Assembly (NCBI GenBank): GCA_020629935.1
Contig: JAHDCJ010000003.1
Coordinates: 43,473 to 104,163 of the forward strand
Reading direction: 5' to 3'
DNA from: Saprospiraceae bacterium
GTDB lineage: Bacteria > Bacteroidota > Bacteroidia > Chitinophagales > Saprospiraceae
DNA length: 60,691 nucleotides
Notes under the pieces: model-generated
What the model saw: only the letters and a program-made list of their open reading frames with translations
Told to the model about the DNA's origin: nothing
Database searches by the model: none
Shown here: positions 44,124 to 51,775 of the stretch, piece by piece
Layout of the letters: every line of letters begins with the position of its first letter
Position numbering within the stretch: the first letter of the stretch is position 1
Made by a program: the position numbers and the translations under genes

Positions 44124-45428
44124 ATGAAACTTTATAGTACCAAAAGTCCGAAACAATTGCATAGTCTAAAGCATGCAGTGATGAAAGGTTTACCAGATGA
44201 TAATGGTTTGTTTATGCCTGAGTCTATCCCTACCCTACCTATCGATTTTATTCAATCTATAGCGCATTATTCTATTGAAGAAATTGCGTATCATGTGGCA
44301 AGGACTTTAATTTCCGAAGAGGCTATTCCTTCTTCAGATTTAAAACCTATTATCAATAAGGCCGTAAACTTTCCTGCGCCTATAGTTAGTCTTGAAAACG
44401 ACCTACATATACTTGAGTTATTTCACGGCCCTTCCCTAGCCTTTAAAGATTTTGGTGCACGTTTTATGGCACAAACTATGAGCTATTTTAATCAGAAAGA
44501 AGAAAAGGATTTAGTTATATTAGTCGCTACTTCAGGTGATACTGGTGGTGCTGTTGGTGCTGGCTTTTTAAATACACCAGGTATAAAAGTGATCATCCTC
44601 TACCCTTCTGGAAAAGTTAGTGATTTACAAGAAAAACAATTGACCACTTTAGGAAACAATATTCAAGCGATTGAAGTCAACGGGACTTTTGATGATTGTC
44701 AGGCTATGGTTAAACGTGCGTTTTTAGATCAAGATTTAAAAGAGGTACATCGATTGAGTTCGGCCAATTCTATTAATATTGCACGTTTAATTCCTCAAAC
44801 CTTTTATTATTTCGAAGCATATAAACAACTAAAAGATAAATCTACGCCAATAGTTTTCTCTGTGCCTAGTGGTAACTTTGGCAATCTTACTGCTGGCCTA
44901 ATGGCCAAAAGAATGGGCTTACCTGTACATCAATTTATTGCTGCTACAAATTCCAATGATGTAGTTCCACAATATTTAAAGACTGGTTCATATATCCCCC
45001 GCCCTTCGGTACGCACATTATCTAATGCAATGGATGTTGGTAATCCATCAAACTTTGATCGAATGGATGATCTATATTGTTCCACGTGGAACAATATAAA
45101 AAAAGACATTATAGGAAAAGGCTATGATGATACTCAAACCCGACAAGGAATAAAAGAAGTCTTTGAAAAATATAACTATACAATTGATCCACATGGAGCA
45201 GTTGGTTATTTAGCCTACAAAGAATATCAAAAAGATAATCCTAATACTCAAGGAATCATTTTAGAAACTGCTCACCCTTCTAAATTTATTGATACTGTAG
45301 AAAATGAAATAAATACAAAAGTCACTATTCCTACAAGATTAGCAGAACTAAAACATAAAGAAAAAGTTGCGCTATTTATTGAAAACGACTATAGTCAATT
45401 TAAAGATTGGCTCATAAAATTCAAATAA
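44124..45428 (+). CDS. thrC: Threonine synthase
   Basis: A 434-residue PLP enzyme that converts O-phosphohomoserine to threonine and phosphate, the last step of the pathway. The PLP lysine is in FHGPSLAFKDFGARFMAQ near residue 110. Phosphate-binding and domain motifs include LVATSGDTGGAVGAGF and VPSGNFGNLTAGLMAKRMG. Length suits the shorter bacterial (class 2) threonine synthases. The coding sequence contains a 26-bp perfect palindrome at 45073-45098 that includes a consensus parS site; the codons there still read as ordinary protein (LYCSTWNNIKKD). The gene ends in a strong bidirectional terminator. Confidence 0.97.
   Translation: MKLYSTKSPKQLHSLKHAVMKGLPDDNGLFMPESIPTLPIDFIQSIAHYSIEEIAYHVARTLISEEAIPSSDLKPIINKAVNFPAPIVSLENDLHILELFHGPSLAFKDFGARFMAQTMSYFNQKEEKDLVILVATSGDTGGAVGAGFLNTPGIKVIILYPSGKVSDLQEKQLTTLGNNIQAIEVNGTFDDCQAMVKRAFLDQDLKEVHRLSSANSINIARLIPQTFYYFEAYKQLKDKSTPIVFSVPSGNFGNLTAGLMAKRMGLPVHQFIAATNSNDVVPQYLKTGSYIPRPSVRTLSNAMDVGNPSNFDRMDDLYCSTWNNIKKDIIGKGYDDTQTRQGIKEVFEKYNYTIDPHGAVGYLAYKEYQKDNPNTQGIILETAHPSKFIDTVENEINTKVTIPTRLAELKHKEKVALFIENDYSQFKDWLIKFK
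45078..45093. promoter_or_regulatory. parS: parS centromere-like site (ParB binding)
   Basis: TGTTCCACGTGGAACA is a perfect 16-bp palindrome and matches the form of parS known from Pseudomonas; the general consensus is TGTTNCACGTGNAACA. The symmetry extends to 26 bp (45073-45098). ParB clamps load at such sites and spread to build the partition complex near the origin. It lies inside thrC, about 5 kb left of the predicted oriC, which is the expected distance range. parA and parB genes are not in the window. Confidence 0.85.
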
Positions 45429-45471
45429 AAAAAGTGGCTTAGTTTAAATTAAAAACTAAGCCACTTTTTTT
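45425..45471. terminator. Bidirectional rho-independent terminator between thrC and the M1 peptidase gene
   Basis: AAGTGGCTTAGTTT (45431-45444) pairs perfectly with AAACTAAGCCACTT (45452-45465), flanked by an A-tract on the left and a T-tract on the right. It lies directly after the thrC stop and 20 bases before the stop of the convergent peptidase gene, so it serves both. Confidence 0.93.
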
Positions 45472-45491
45472 TCTTTCAATAAAAATCAATA

Positions 45492-47831
45492 CTAACGCCC
45501 TCCGCTCTTCTCTGCTTCCTTCGAACGCTGATCACGTTGCATAGGATTCTCTCTTCCCATCTCGCTTTTAAACAACTGAAAACGCGTCGGTAATTGTTTC
45601 GGTGGCCAATAGTTATTGTTGGTATCTGTATCGGCGGTTTCCAAAAATGGATCCAATACGATTTCTTTAACTTCTTTTTTAGTAATAAAAATCTTAGATA
45701 CTTTACCGCGACTCATTTTCCATATCTCCGCAGGAATTCGTCGGACTTCTTTTGTGCCATCCATATAATTCAATTCAACAATCAATGGCATTACTAAACC
45801 TCCAACATTTGTAAAATTGACTTCATAAAAATTATACCCTGCATTGATCAATGCTTTATCCTCTTCGCTTAGATTGGACTCATATTTTTTATAGGCTTGC
45901 TTATCCAAATAAGAAACATCTAATGGATTATAAGTCGTATAAAAATCTACAGTACTAGGATCTTGCTCTGTAATCGTCTTACTAATTTCTTTTGCATTCT
46001 TAATACTACCAATACGTTGTGGTCCTTCATCCTTTCGCTTTTGTGCTATAGGTTGTGTATAACTAGGATCTTGTGAATCTAACTTAAACCACTTTACTTC
46101 ATCCATTGCAATATCTACATGATCTGTGGTATAAAACCATCCTCTCCAAAACCAATCTAGATCTACTCCAGATGCATCTTCCATCGTACGGAATAAATCT
46201 GCTGGTGTAGGATGTTTAAATTTCCAGCGCTGTGCATACTCCTTAAATGCATAATCAAACAGCTCACGGCCTAAAATCGTCTCTCTTAATATATTTAATG
46301 CTGTGGCAGGTTTCCCATAAGCATTATTACCAAATTGGAAGATAGACTCTGAATTGGTCATTATAGGAGAAATTTTACTCTTATCTCCTTTCATATACCA
46401 AGTAATGTTTTTCGCAGGTCCTCGTCGAGAAGGATAATCACGCTCCCACTCTTGCTCTGTTATATACTCCAAAAAGCTATTTAAACCTTCATCCATCCAA
46501 GTCCATTGACGCTCATCGGAGTTGACAATCATAGGAAAATAATTATGTCCCACTTCATGAATGATCACTCCAATCATTCCATATTTCGTTCGTGCAGAAT
46601 AAGTCCCATCCTTTTCTGGTCGTCCAAAATTAAAACAGATCATCGGATACTCCATACCAATTCGCCCAGCATGAACAGAAATGGCTACAGGATATGGATA
46701 ATCAAAAGTATGTCGAGAATACACATCCAATGTGTGCACAACTGCTTTAGTAGAATATTGCTCCCATAAAGGATTTCCTTCTTTAGGATAAAAGGACATC
46801 GCCATTACAGTCCGTCCTCCAAACTTTACTCCTTGCGCATCCCAAATAAATTTTCGTGAAGAAGCAAAACCAAAATCTCTCACATTCTCTGCATGGAAGG
46901 TCCAGGTCTTTTTACCTTTAGCTTTAGATTTTTCATTTTCCTTGGCTTCATCTTCGGTAATAATCATCATCGGTTTATCTGCAGACTTCGATTTTTCAAA
47001 TCGCTTGATTTGTTCGCCAGTCATCACTTCTTTAGGATTTTGAAGCACTCCAGTAGAAGCAACGACATGATCTGAAGGTACCGTAATATTTACTTTATAA
47101 TCACCAAAGGTTAAAGCAAACTCTCCCCTTCCTAAAAATTGTTTATTCTGCCATCCATCTACTTCACTGTAAACAGCCATTCTTGGAAAAAACTGAGCAA
47201 TGGTATAAAGATAATTTCCATCCTCTTCGAAGTATTCATATCCAGATCGTCCACCAATTTTCATTCGATCATTGATGTTATACCACCATTTGATTTTAAA
47301 TGAATACGAACCTCCTGGTTTCAATGTCGTAGGCAAATCAATGCGCATCATCGTCTTCACGACTTTATACTTCAAATCTTTTCCCGCTTTATCTTTTACA
47401 AAATCTAATTTGAACCCTCCATCAAAATCATTAAATAATCTTTTGATTTCTCTCAAACTAGGCTTATCACTAAAACTCGTTTCTCTAACTTTGTAGGTAT
47501 CTGAATCTTTTGCTCGCATATTTTGATCCAATTGCAACCATAAATAAGTTAATGGATCTGGAGAATTATTATAATAGGTGATGGTTTCCTCTCCAAAGAT
47601 TTTTTGATTTTCATCATCTAATTCTAAGTTGATTTCATAATCTGCCTTCTGTTGCCAATATTCATGCCCTGGTGCTCCAGAAGCTGTTCGATACACATTG
47701 GGTGTTGGAAGTTCTTGCCCCAATTGGCGGAACTTATTTTGGTTGGTATTTGGCTGAGCCAAAAGATTCCATGATCCTAAAAAAAATAGCATCACAAAAA
47801 AAGGAAGAATACGTTGGATGTTTAGTTTCAT
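45492..47831 (-). CDS. M1-family zinc metallopeptidase
   Basis: A 779-residue exported M1 peptidase. The signal peptide is MKLNIQRILPFFVMLFFLGS followed by WNLLAQ. An N-terminal beta-sandwich domain (YEINLELDDENQKIFGEETI) leads to the catalytic thermolysin-like domain. The zinc site is IIHEVGHNYFPMIV, followed by WMDEGLNSFLEYITEQEW, which supplies the downstream Glu ligand (HExxH-x18-E). The usual GxMEN substrate loop appears as GRIGMEYPMICF, with Tyr instead of Asn, as in some non-aminopeptidase M1 members. The C-terminus is charged. It probably degrades peptides in the periplasm. It is divergent from the DUF6702 gene, a pairing I know from other Bacteroidota. Confidence 0.92.
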   Translation of the reverse strand: MKLNIQRILPFFVMLFFLGSWNLLAQPNTNQNKFRQLGQELPTPNVYRTASGAPGHEYWQQKADYEINLELDDENQKIFGEETITYYNNSPDPLTYLWLQLDQNMRAKDSDTYKVRETSFSDKPSLREIKRLFNDFDGGFKLDFVKDKAGKDLKYKVVKTMMRIDLPTTLKPGGSYSFKIKWWYNINDRMKIGGRSGYEYFEEDGNYLYTIAQFFPRMAVYSEVDGWQNKQFLGRGEFALTFGDYKVNITVPSDHVVASTGVLQNPKEVMTGEQIKRFEKSKSADKPMMIITEDEAKENEKSKAKGKKTWTFHAENVRDFGFASSRKFIWDAQGVKFGGRTVMAMSFYPKEGNPLWEQYSTKAVVHTLDVYSRHTFDYPYPVAISVHAGRIGMEYPMICFNFGRPEKDGTYSARTKYGMIGVIIHEVGHNYFPMIVNSDERQWTWMDEGLNSFLEYITEQEWERDYPSRRGPAKNITWYMKGDKSKISPIMTNSESIFQFGNNAYGKPATALNILRETILGRELFDYAFKEYAQRWKFKHPTPADLFRTMEDASGVDLDWFWRGWFYTTDHVDIAMDEVKWFKLDSQDPSYTQPIAQKRKDEGPQRIGSIKNAKEISKTITEQDPSTVDFYTTYNPLDVSYLDKQAYKKYESNLSEEDKALINAGYNFYEVNFTNVGGLVMPLIVELNYMDGTKEVRRIPAEIWKMSRGKVSKIFITKKEVKEIVLDPFLETADTDTNNNYWPPKQLPTRFQLFKSEMGRENPMQRDQRSKEAEKSGGR

Positions 47832-47965
47832 TGTAAATGTTTTAGGTTTGTTTATTTTTTGTAAATGGTCTAATTATTGAACAGAACTATTCGTTATAAG
47901 TTTTTCTTTCATCAAAAAAGCTTATAAATTTAGGAAGTTTATTTTCAATACAAAAATATTAACAA

Positions 47966-48457
47966 ATGAGATGGTTTGTTTTACTAATTGGTTTCTTAAC
48001 ATTGAGCAGCTTTAATCATGAATTTTATGTCAGTATTTGTCAAATTGATCATAACCCACAAAATGAATCTTTAGAAATTACATTCAAAATTTTTACTGAT
48101 AATTTAGAGGAAGCCATTCGAGAAACATCAAACACCAAATGTTACTTAGATACGCGTAAAGAAATTAAAGAGGCTAAAAAATTTGTAGGAAATTACTTAA
48201 CCTCAAAAATGGAAATGAGCGTCAATGGCCAAGAAGTCGAATTTGATTTTCTAGGAATGGAATATGAAGCGGATGCCACTTGGTGTTATATCGAAGTAAA
48301 AAATATCAAAGAAGTAAAATCTATAGAAGTTATTAATTCTTTGTTGATTGAAGTATATGAAAAACAAACCAACATTATTCACTATAATATCAACAATCAA
48401 AAAAAGAGTAGCCTACTTAATAAACGAAATAAAATATCAACCCACGATTTCGAATAA
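47966..48457 (+). CDS. DUF6702 family protein
   Basis: A 163-residue protein with a signal peptide (MRWFVLLIGFLTLSSFN) and the DUF6702 pattern: HEFYVSICQIDHNPQNESLE, then ITFKIFTDNLEEAIRE, and later FLGMEYEADATWCYIEVKN. Such proteins are found in the envelope of Bacteroidota, often beside an M1 peptidase gene as here. Function is not known. It is the only rightward gene between thrC and the predicted origin. The last 20 residues are basic and may be disordered. Confidence 0.8.
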   Translation: MRWFVLLIGFLTLSSFNHEFYVSICQIDHNPQNESLEITFKIFTDNLEEAIRETSNTKCYLDTRKEIKEAKKFVGNYLTSKMEMSVNGQEVEFDFLGMEYEADATWCYIEVKNIKEVKSIEVINSLLIEVYEKQTNIIHYNINNQKKSSLLNKRNKISTHDFE

Positions 48458-48485
48458 GCTGAGTTGATCACACACAATCATTCTT

Positions 48486-48501
48486 CACCCCACGTGGAAC
48501 A
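48486..48501. promoter_or_regulatory. Degenerate parS-like site
   Basis: CACCCCACGTGGAACA matches 12 of 16 bases of the perfect parS at 45078. The right half-site (GTGGAACA) is intact and the left half is degraded. It lies in the 47-base gap between the DUF6702 gene and the gene at 48505, about 1.7 kb from the predicted origin. It may be a weak ParB site or the relic of one. Confidence 0.4.
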
Positions 48502-48504
48502 TCC

Positions 48505-48888
48505 TCAAATTTCACGAAACTCAAAATCTATCCCCTGCCCTTTACAAGCCAATCGAATTACTTCTACATAAGGAAACCAATCCGCAAATAAATCTGGATC
48601 TTTTGCAAATAAAATAATTGAGTCAATCTTATCCCTTTCTATGCTTTTCATAATAATGGGTAACAAATGAGCAATATCCTCTTTCTCCATTTTTTTATCA
48701 TACCAAGGTATCAAATCCGTTGCTCGCAATAAACCATATTTCCCAGATAAAATGCGAAAGTCAAAGCCGTCTTTAATACTTTGTAAATAGATCGAATGTA
48801 TACGTTGATCTAAATAAAGATCGATAGCTGCAATTTTACCAGTTATTGCCTTTTTCTCCTTACAACAAGTTGTGCAATATATCTTCAT
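48505..48888 (-). CDS. Small cysteine-containing protein (DUF6884-like)
   Basis: A 127-residue cytoplasmic protein beginning MKIYCTTCCKEKKAITGKIA. The segment FRILSGKYGLLRATDLIPWY followed by a helix-rich second half is like DUF6884 and the distantly related YaaA group, which have an N-terminal Cys/Ser motif and a SAKYGLL-type motif. The homology is by eye and not strong. Neighbours are the DUF6702 gene (convergent) and heme A synthase (same strand, 101 bases upstream, with two DnaA boxes between). Function unknown. Confidence 0.6.
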   Translation of the reverse strand: MKIYCTTCCKEKKAITGKIAAIDLYLDQRIHSIYLQSIKDGFDFRILSGKYGLLRATDLIPWYDKKMEKEDIAHLLPIIMKSIERDKIDSIILFAKDPDLFADWFPYVEVIRLACKGQGIDFEFREI

Positions 48889-48966
48889 ATTTTACTAACG
48901 TCATGTTAAATTATAATCTCTAAATCAATATGCACAAAATCAGGATATTAAGCAAAAAATGAACAG

Positions 48967-48986
48967 TTATCCACAGGTTATCCACA
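48967..48986 (+). promoter_or_regulatory. Tandem pair of perfect DnaA boxes
   Basis: TTATCCACA occurs at 48967-48975 and again at 48978-48986, in the same orientation 11 bases apart. Both are exact matches to the strong DnaA box. They lie in the 101-base gap between the small gene at 48505 and the stop of heme A synthase, 1.1 kb left of the predicted origin. They could be an outlying part of the origin or a DnaA-titrating or regulatory site. Confidence 0.75.
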
Positions 48987-48989
48987 AAA

Positions 48990-50099
48990 CTAAACAGCCC
49001 TTGGATATTTAAATTCATGAAACACAAACAAAGCAGAAGATAATAACAATACAGCTCCAGCTTGGTGGAAAACACCCAAGGCTACAGGAATAACACGAGC
49101 CGAATTTATTACCGTAAATATACCCAAAAATACCTGTGCTAATAATAACAAACCTAAGACCACCACACCTTTGCCTAAAGCCCTCGGTAATGGTACTTTT
49201 GATGCCTTATAAACAAACCATAACACCATGATTGTCAGTATATAAGCTGTAGAACGATGTAATAAATGAACTAAGGCTGGAAGGAATAAATTCGTATCGT
49301 ACATAATAAAGTTTTGAGTGGTCCAACTTTTAGCCTCAAATATAACCGATGGAATCCATTCCTCACCAATCTTAGGGAAACTAGGATAAAAGACCGCAGC
49401 CTTCATCCCAGACATCAATCCGCCTAAAACTATTTGCAAGGCCAGAACGAATAATATCCATTTTATTCCACTTCTCAACAGCTCATTGTGGAAAAACGAT
49501 TTTTTGTTAGTTAAATCCACATTATTCCCTTTTTTCAACCAAACTTTATGCGCAGAAATAGCCGTCCAAAACAAATAGGCATAAAGGATCAATGCTAAAC
49601 TCAAATGCATCGTCAATTTGTAGGCACTAACCCAAGGTCGATCCGATAATCCACTCTTCACCATGATCCACCCAAAAGCAGCCACAACCATCGCCAATAA
49701 AACCACGCCACCAAGTTGCCGAATCACTTTCGGGTCTATCCACTTTTTCCAAACAAAAAATAAAAATGGAAACAGAAAGACAAATCCTATACTCCGAGCC
49801 CAAAGGCGATGAAAGTATTCCCAAAAGTAAATGAACTTAAATTGAGACATGGTCATTCCCTGATTGATCTTTTGATATTGGGGTGTGGCTTTATACAAAT
49901 CAAATTCCTCCTCCCAAGCCGCAGTATTCATTGGCGGAAATGTTCCTGTGATAATTTCCCACTTCGTAATAGATAATCCAGATCCTGTCAATCGAGTAAC
50001 TCCTCCAATAATCACTTGCATAAAAACCATGAAGACTCCAATGTATAACCAAATAATCACTATTCGATTTAACCGACTACTTTCCATACTGTTTTCCAT
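48990..50099 (-). CDS. ctaA: Heme A synthase (COX15/CtaA family)
   Basis: A 369-residue inner-membrane enzyme that oxidises the C8 methyl group of heme O to make heme A for cytochrome oxidase. About eight membrane helices are visible. Motifs include GGVTRLTGSGLSITKWEIIT after the first helix, YFWEYFHRLWARSIGF with a heme-ligand His, and HLLHRSTAYILTIMVLW and GVFHQAGAVLLLSSALF with the later His ligands. The form resembles the COX15-type of proteobacteria and mitochondria (GPLTRSGLSMTDW-like pattern), not the short Bacillus CtaA. Heme O synthase and oxidase genes are not in the window. Transcription runs away from the predicted origin. Confidence 0.93.
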   Translation of the reverse strand: MENSMESSRLNRIVIIWLYIGVFMVFMQVIIGGVTRLTGSGLSITKWEIITGTFPPMNTAAWEEEFDLYKATPQYQKINQGMTMSQFKFIYFWEYFHRLWARSIGFVFLFPFLFFVWKKWIDPKVIRQLGGVVLLAMVVAAFGWIMVKSGLSDRPWVSAYKLTMHLSLALILYAYLFWTAISAHKVWLKKGNNVDLTNKKSFFHNELLRSGIKWILFVLALQIVLGGLMSGMKAAVFYPSFPKIGEEWIPSVIFEAKSWTTQNFIMYDTNLFLPALVHLLHRSTAYILTIMVLWFVYKASKVPLPRALGKGVVVLGLLLLAQVFLGIFTVINSARVIPVALGVFHQAGAVLLLSSALFVFHEFKYPRAV

Positions 50100-50386
50100 A
50101 TTCTTTTGAAACTTTTACTTCTGCCTTGCGTAAAATGAATAAAAGGCCTAAATCTTTTTTCGAAACAAAAATAATTTGTTTTTCTGAATTTTGTTATCCC
50201 CAACTCACATACTATTATTATTAATAATTAATTTAAATTGAAAAAAAGGCCCTCATCATCAAGGGTGTTAGTTTGTGAGCAAAAAGTAAGATTTAAATTT
50301 TGTTTTTTCATTGTTAAGAAAGTGAGGTGCTTCTTCCACATCCTTTCCACATAGCTAATCTAAACTTTTTGAGTTACTTACATAAT

Positions 50387-50395
50387 TTATTCACA
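50387..50395 (+). promoter_or_regulatory. DnaA box
   Basis: TTATTCACA, exact match to TTATNCACA, inside the predicted origin and within the CTTTCCAC/GTGGAAAG inverted repeat. Confidence 0.75.
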
Positions 50396-50542
50396 TATCG
50401 TGGAAAGCTTCTCCACAGGAAAACTTTTTGCTGTTTATAAAATAATAACTACCTACTGAATGTAGATAACTAGGCCATATGTCAACAAAAAACCACTGGT
50501 ATTTATATAATTAATATATGACATAATTAATTTCTTAGTAAG

Positions 50543-50551
50543 TGTGGATAA
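50543..50551 (-). promoter_or_regulatory. DnaA box
   Basis: TGTGGATAA on the plus strand, which reads TTATCCACA on the minus strand, an exact strong box. It faces the box at 50573, with starts 30 bases apart. Confidence 0.8.
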
Positions 50552-50572
50552 CTCTACTACTTGTGAACATGC

Positions 50573-50581
50573 TTATCCACA
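50573..50581 (+). promoter_or_regulatory. DnaA box
   Basis: TTATCCACA, exact strong box. It is the box closest to the AT-rich segment that starts about 23 bases to its right. Confidence 0.8.
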
Positions 50582-50603
50582 TTAAACTAACAATTTGTGT
50601 AGA

Positions 50604-50660
50604 CTTAAATTGTTTTTAATTAGTATATTATATATTATAAAAAAATAGTAATTATTATTT
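50604..50660. other. AT-rich candidate DNA unwinding element
   Basis: About 57 bases with only four G or C, including TATATTATA-type steps, directly beside the strong DnaA box at 50573 and ending at a one-mismatch box at 50660. Position and composition fit a DNA unwinding element of oriC. Confidence 0.6.
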
Positions 50661-50876
50661 GTGGAAAACCCATTTGTTTTAATGTTCAATTTTTTGTTTT
50701 TAAATAGTATTCTTTTTTCGAATATAAAAACAAATTCATCAACGAAAACTTAATTAGAAATAATCTGTTTTAATTTAGATTTAAATCTCAACCATCCTAC
50801 CGAAAACCTTATATTTATTAACTTTGTTTCGTTCATCACAAAGACTATTATTTTTTATACGTAAATCCTATATATT

Positions 50877-51557
50877 ATGTGTGGCCGATTTTCTTTTTCT
50901 ACATCCAAAGAAAAAATAAATAATCAACTGAAAGTTGTGGTGCCATCACCCGTTACTCCAAATTATAATATTGCTCCAGGACAACAAGCTGCAGTTATTA
51001 CCAATACCAATCCAACTACATTATCTTTCTTTACTTGGGGACTCATCCCCTACTGGTCAAAATCAGATATAAAAAGTACCAATCTTATTAATGCAAGAAT
51101 TGAAGGCATCGCATCTAAACCTTCTTTCCGAATTCCCGTACGTAAAAGAAGATGTTTGATTTTGGCCGATGGATTTTATGAATGGAAAAAAATTGCAAAT
51201 CAAAAAAAACCTTATCGGATTATTTTAAAAGATCAATCCATCCTCACATTCGCTGGAATTTGGGATGAATGGATCAATCCGCAAAATGAAAAAATTCAAA
51301 CTTTTTCTATTATCACTACAGCACCAAATAAGGATATGCAATATATTCATAACCGAATGCCTGCCGTTTTAATTAATGAACAACAACGATCAAAATGGCT
51401 ACAAGAAGAAAATTATGAACAAGCGATCAGTATGATAAAACCTTTACGAAACGGATTGCTTAAAACATATCCTGTTTCTCCAATGGTTAATTCTTACAAA
51501 GCCAACTTCCCAGAATTATATAACCCTATTTCTGAATCACCTACTTTATTCGATTAA
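50877..51557 (+). CDS. SOS response-associated peptidase-like protein (SRAP/HMCES family)
   Basis: A 226-residue SRAP protein, the family of E. coli YedK and human HMCES. These proteins form a thiazolidine crosslink with abasic sites in single-stranded DNA through Cys2, protecting forks. The start MCGRFSFS puts the catalytic Cys at position 2, as required. Other conserved sites are TPNYNIAPGQ, LINARIEGIASKPSFR, ILADGFYEWKK (Glu) and IHNRMPAVL (His). Length is typical. It is the first gene to the right of the predicted oriC and is followed by a 54-residue membrane protein gene. Confidence 0.95.
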   Translation: MCGRFSFSTSKEKINNQLKVVVPSPVTPNYNIAPGQQAAVITNTNPTTLSFFTWGLIPYWSKSDIKSTNLINARIEGIASKPSFRIPVRKRRCLILADGFYEWKKIANQKKPYRIILKDQSILTFAGIWDEWINPQNEKIQTFSIITTAPNKDMQYIHNRMPAVLINEQQRSKWLQEENYEQAISMIKPLRNGLLKTYPVSPMVNSYKANFPELYNPISESPTLFD

Positions 51558-51567
51558 AAAAAATAAA

Positions 51568-51732
51568 ATGCCAACATTAAAAAGTAAACCTTATAAAAGC
51601 AGAAGAGAACGATTAAACACGCATTCTAGAAATGCCAAAATTATTTCTATCGCTGCAATTATTGTCTTAGCAATTACCGCCTATCGTAATTGGGACTATA
51701 TCGTTATAGAAGTTAAAAGTTGGATCTATTAA
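51568..51732 (+). CDS. Small single-pass membrane protein
   Basis: A 54-residue frame starting at the ATG at 51568 (MPTLKSKPYKSRRERLNTHS). The N-terminal half is very basic, then a hydrophobic helix (AKIISIAAIIVLAITAYRNW) and a short tail ending in SWIY follow. This positive-inside pattern suggests a single-pass inner-membrane protein. It starts 10 bases after the SRAP stop and ends 43 bases before the PLP decarboxylase gene, so it fits a rightward transcription unit. The good fit of the signal-anchor pattern makes it more likely real than chance, but no homologue is known to me. Confidence 0.55.
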   Translation: MPTLKSKPYKSRRERLNTHSRNAKIISIAAIIVLAITAYRNWDYIVIEVKSWIY

Positions 51733-51775
51733 TTATTCATCATTGAAAAAATAAGACCTTACACCATATTATATT

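Larger units (their letters stand above)
50100..50876. other. oriC: Predicted chromosomal replication origin (oriC)
   Basis: This 777-base gene-free region lies between genes that diverge from it (ctaA leftward, SRAP gene rightward). It holds perfect DnaA boxes (TTATNCACA) at 50387-50395, 50543-50551 (minus) and 50573-50581. One-mismatch boxes lie at 50193-50201, 50409-50417 and 50660-50668 (minus). CTTTCCAC at 50343-50350 and GTGGAAAG at 50400-50407 form an inverted repeat around one box. An extremely AT-rich segment (50604-50660) suits DNA unwinding. No dnaA gene is adjacent, which is usual outside the groups with dnaA-linked origins. A parS lies 5 kb away. Confidence 0.78.
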
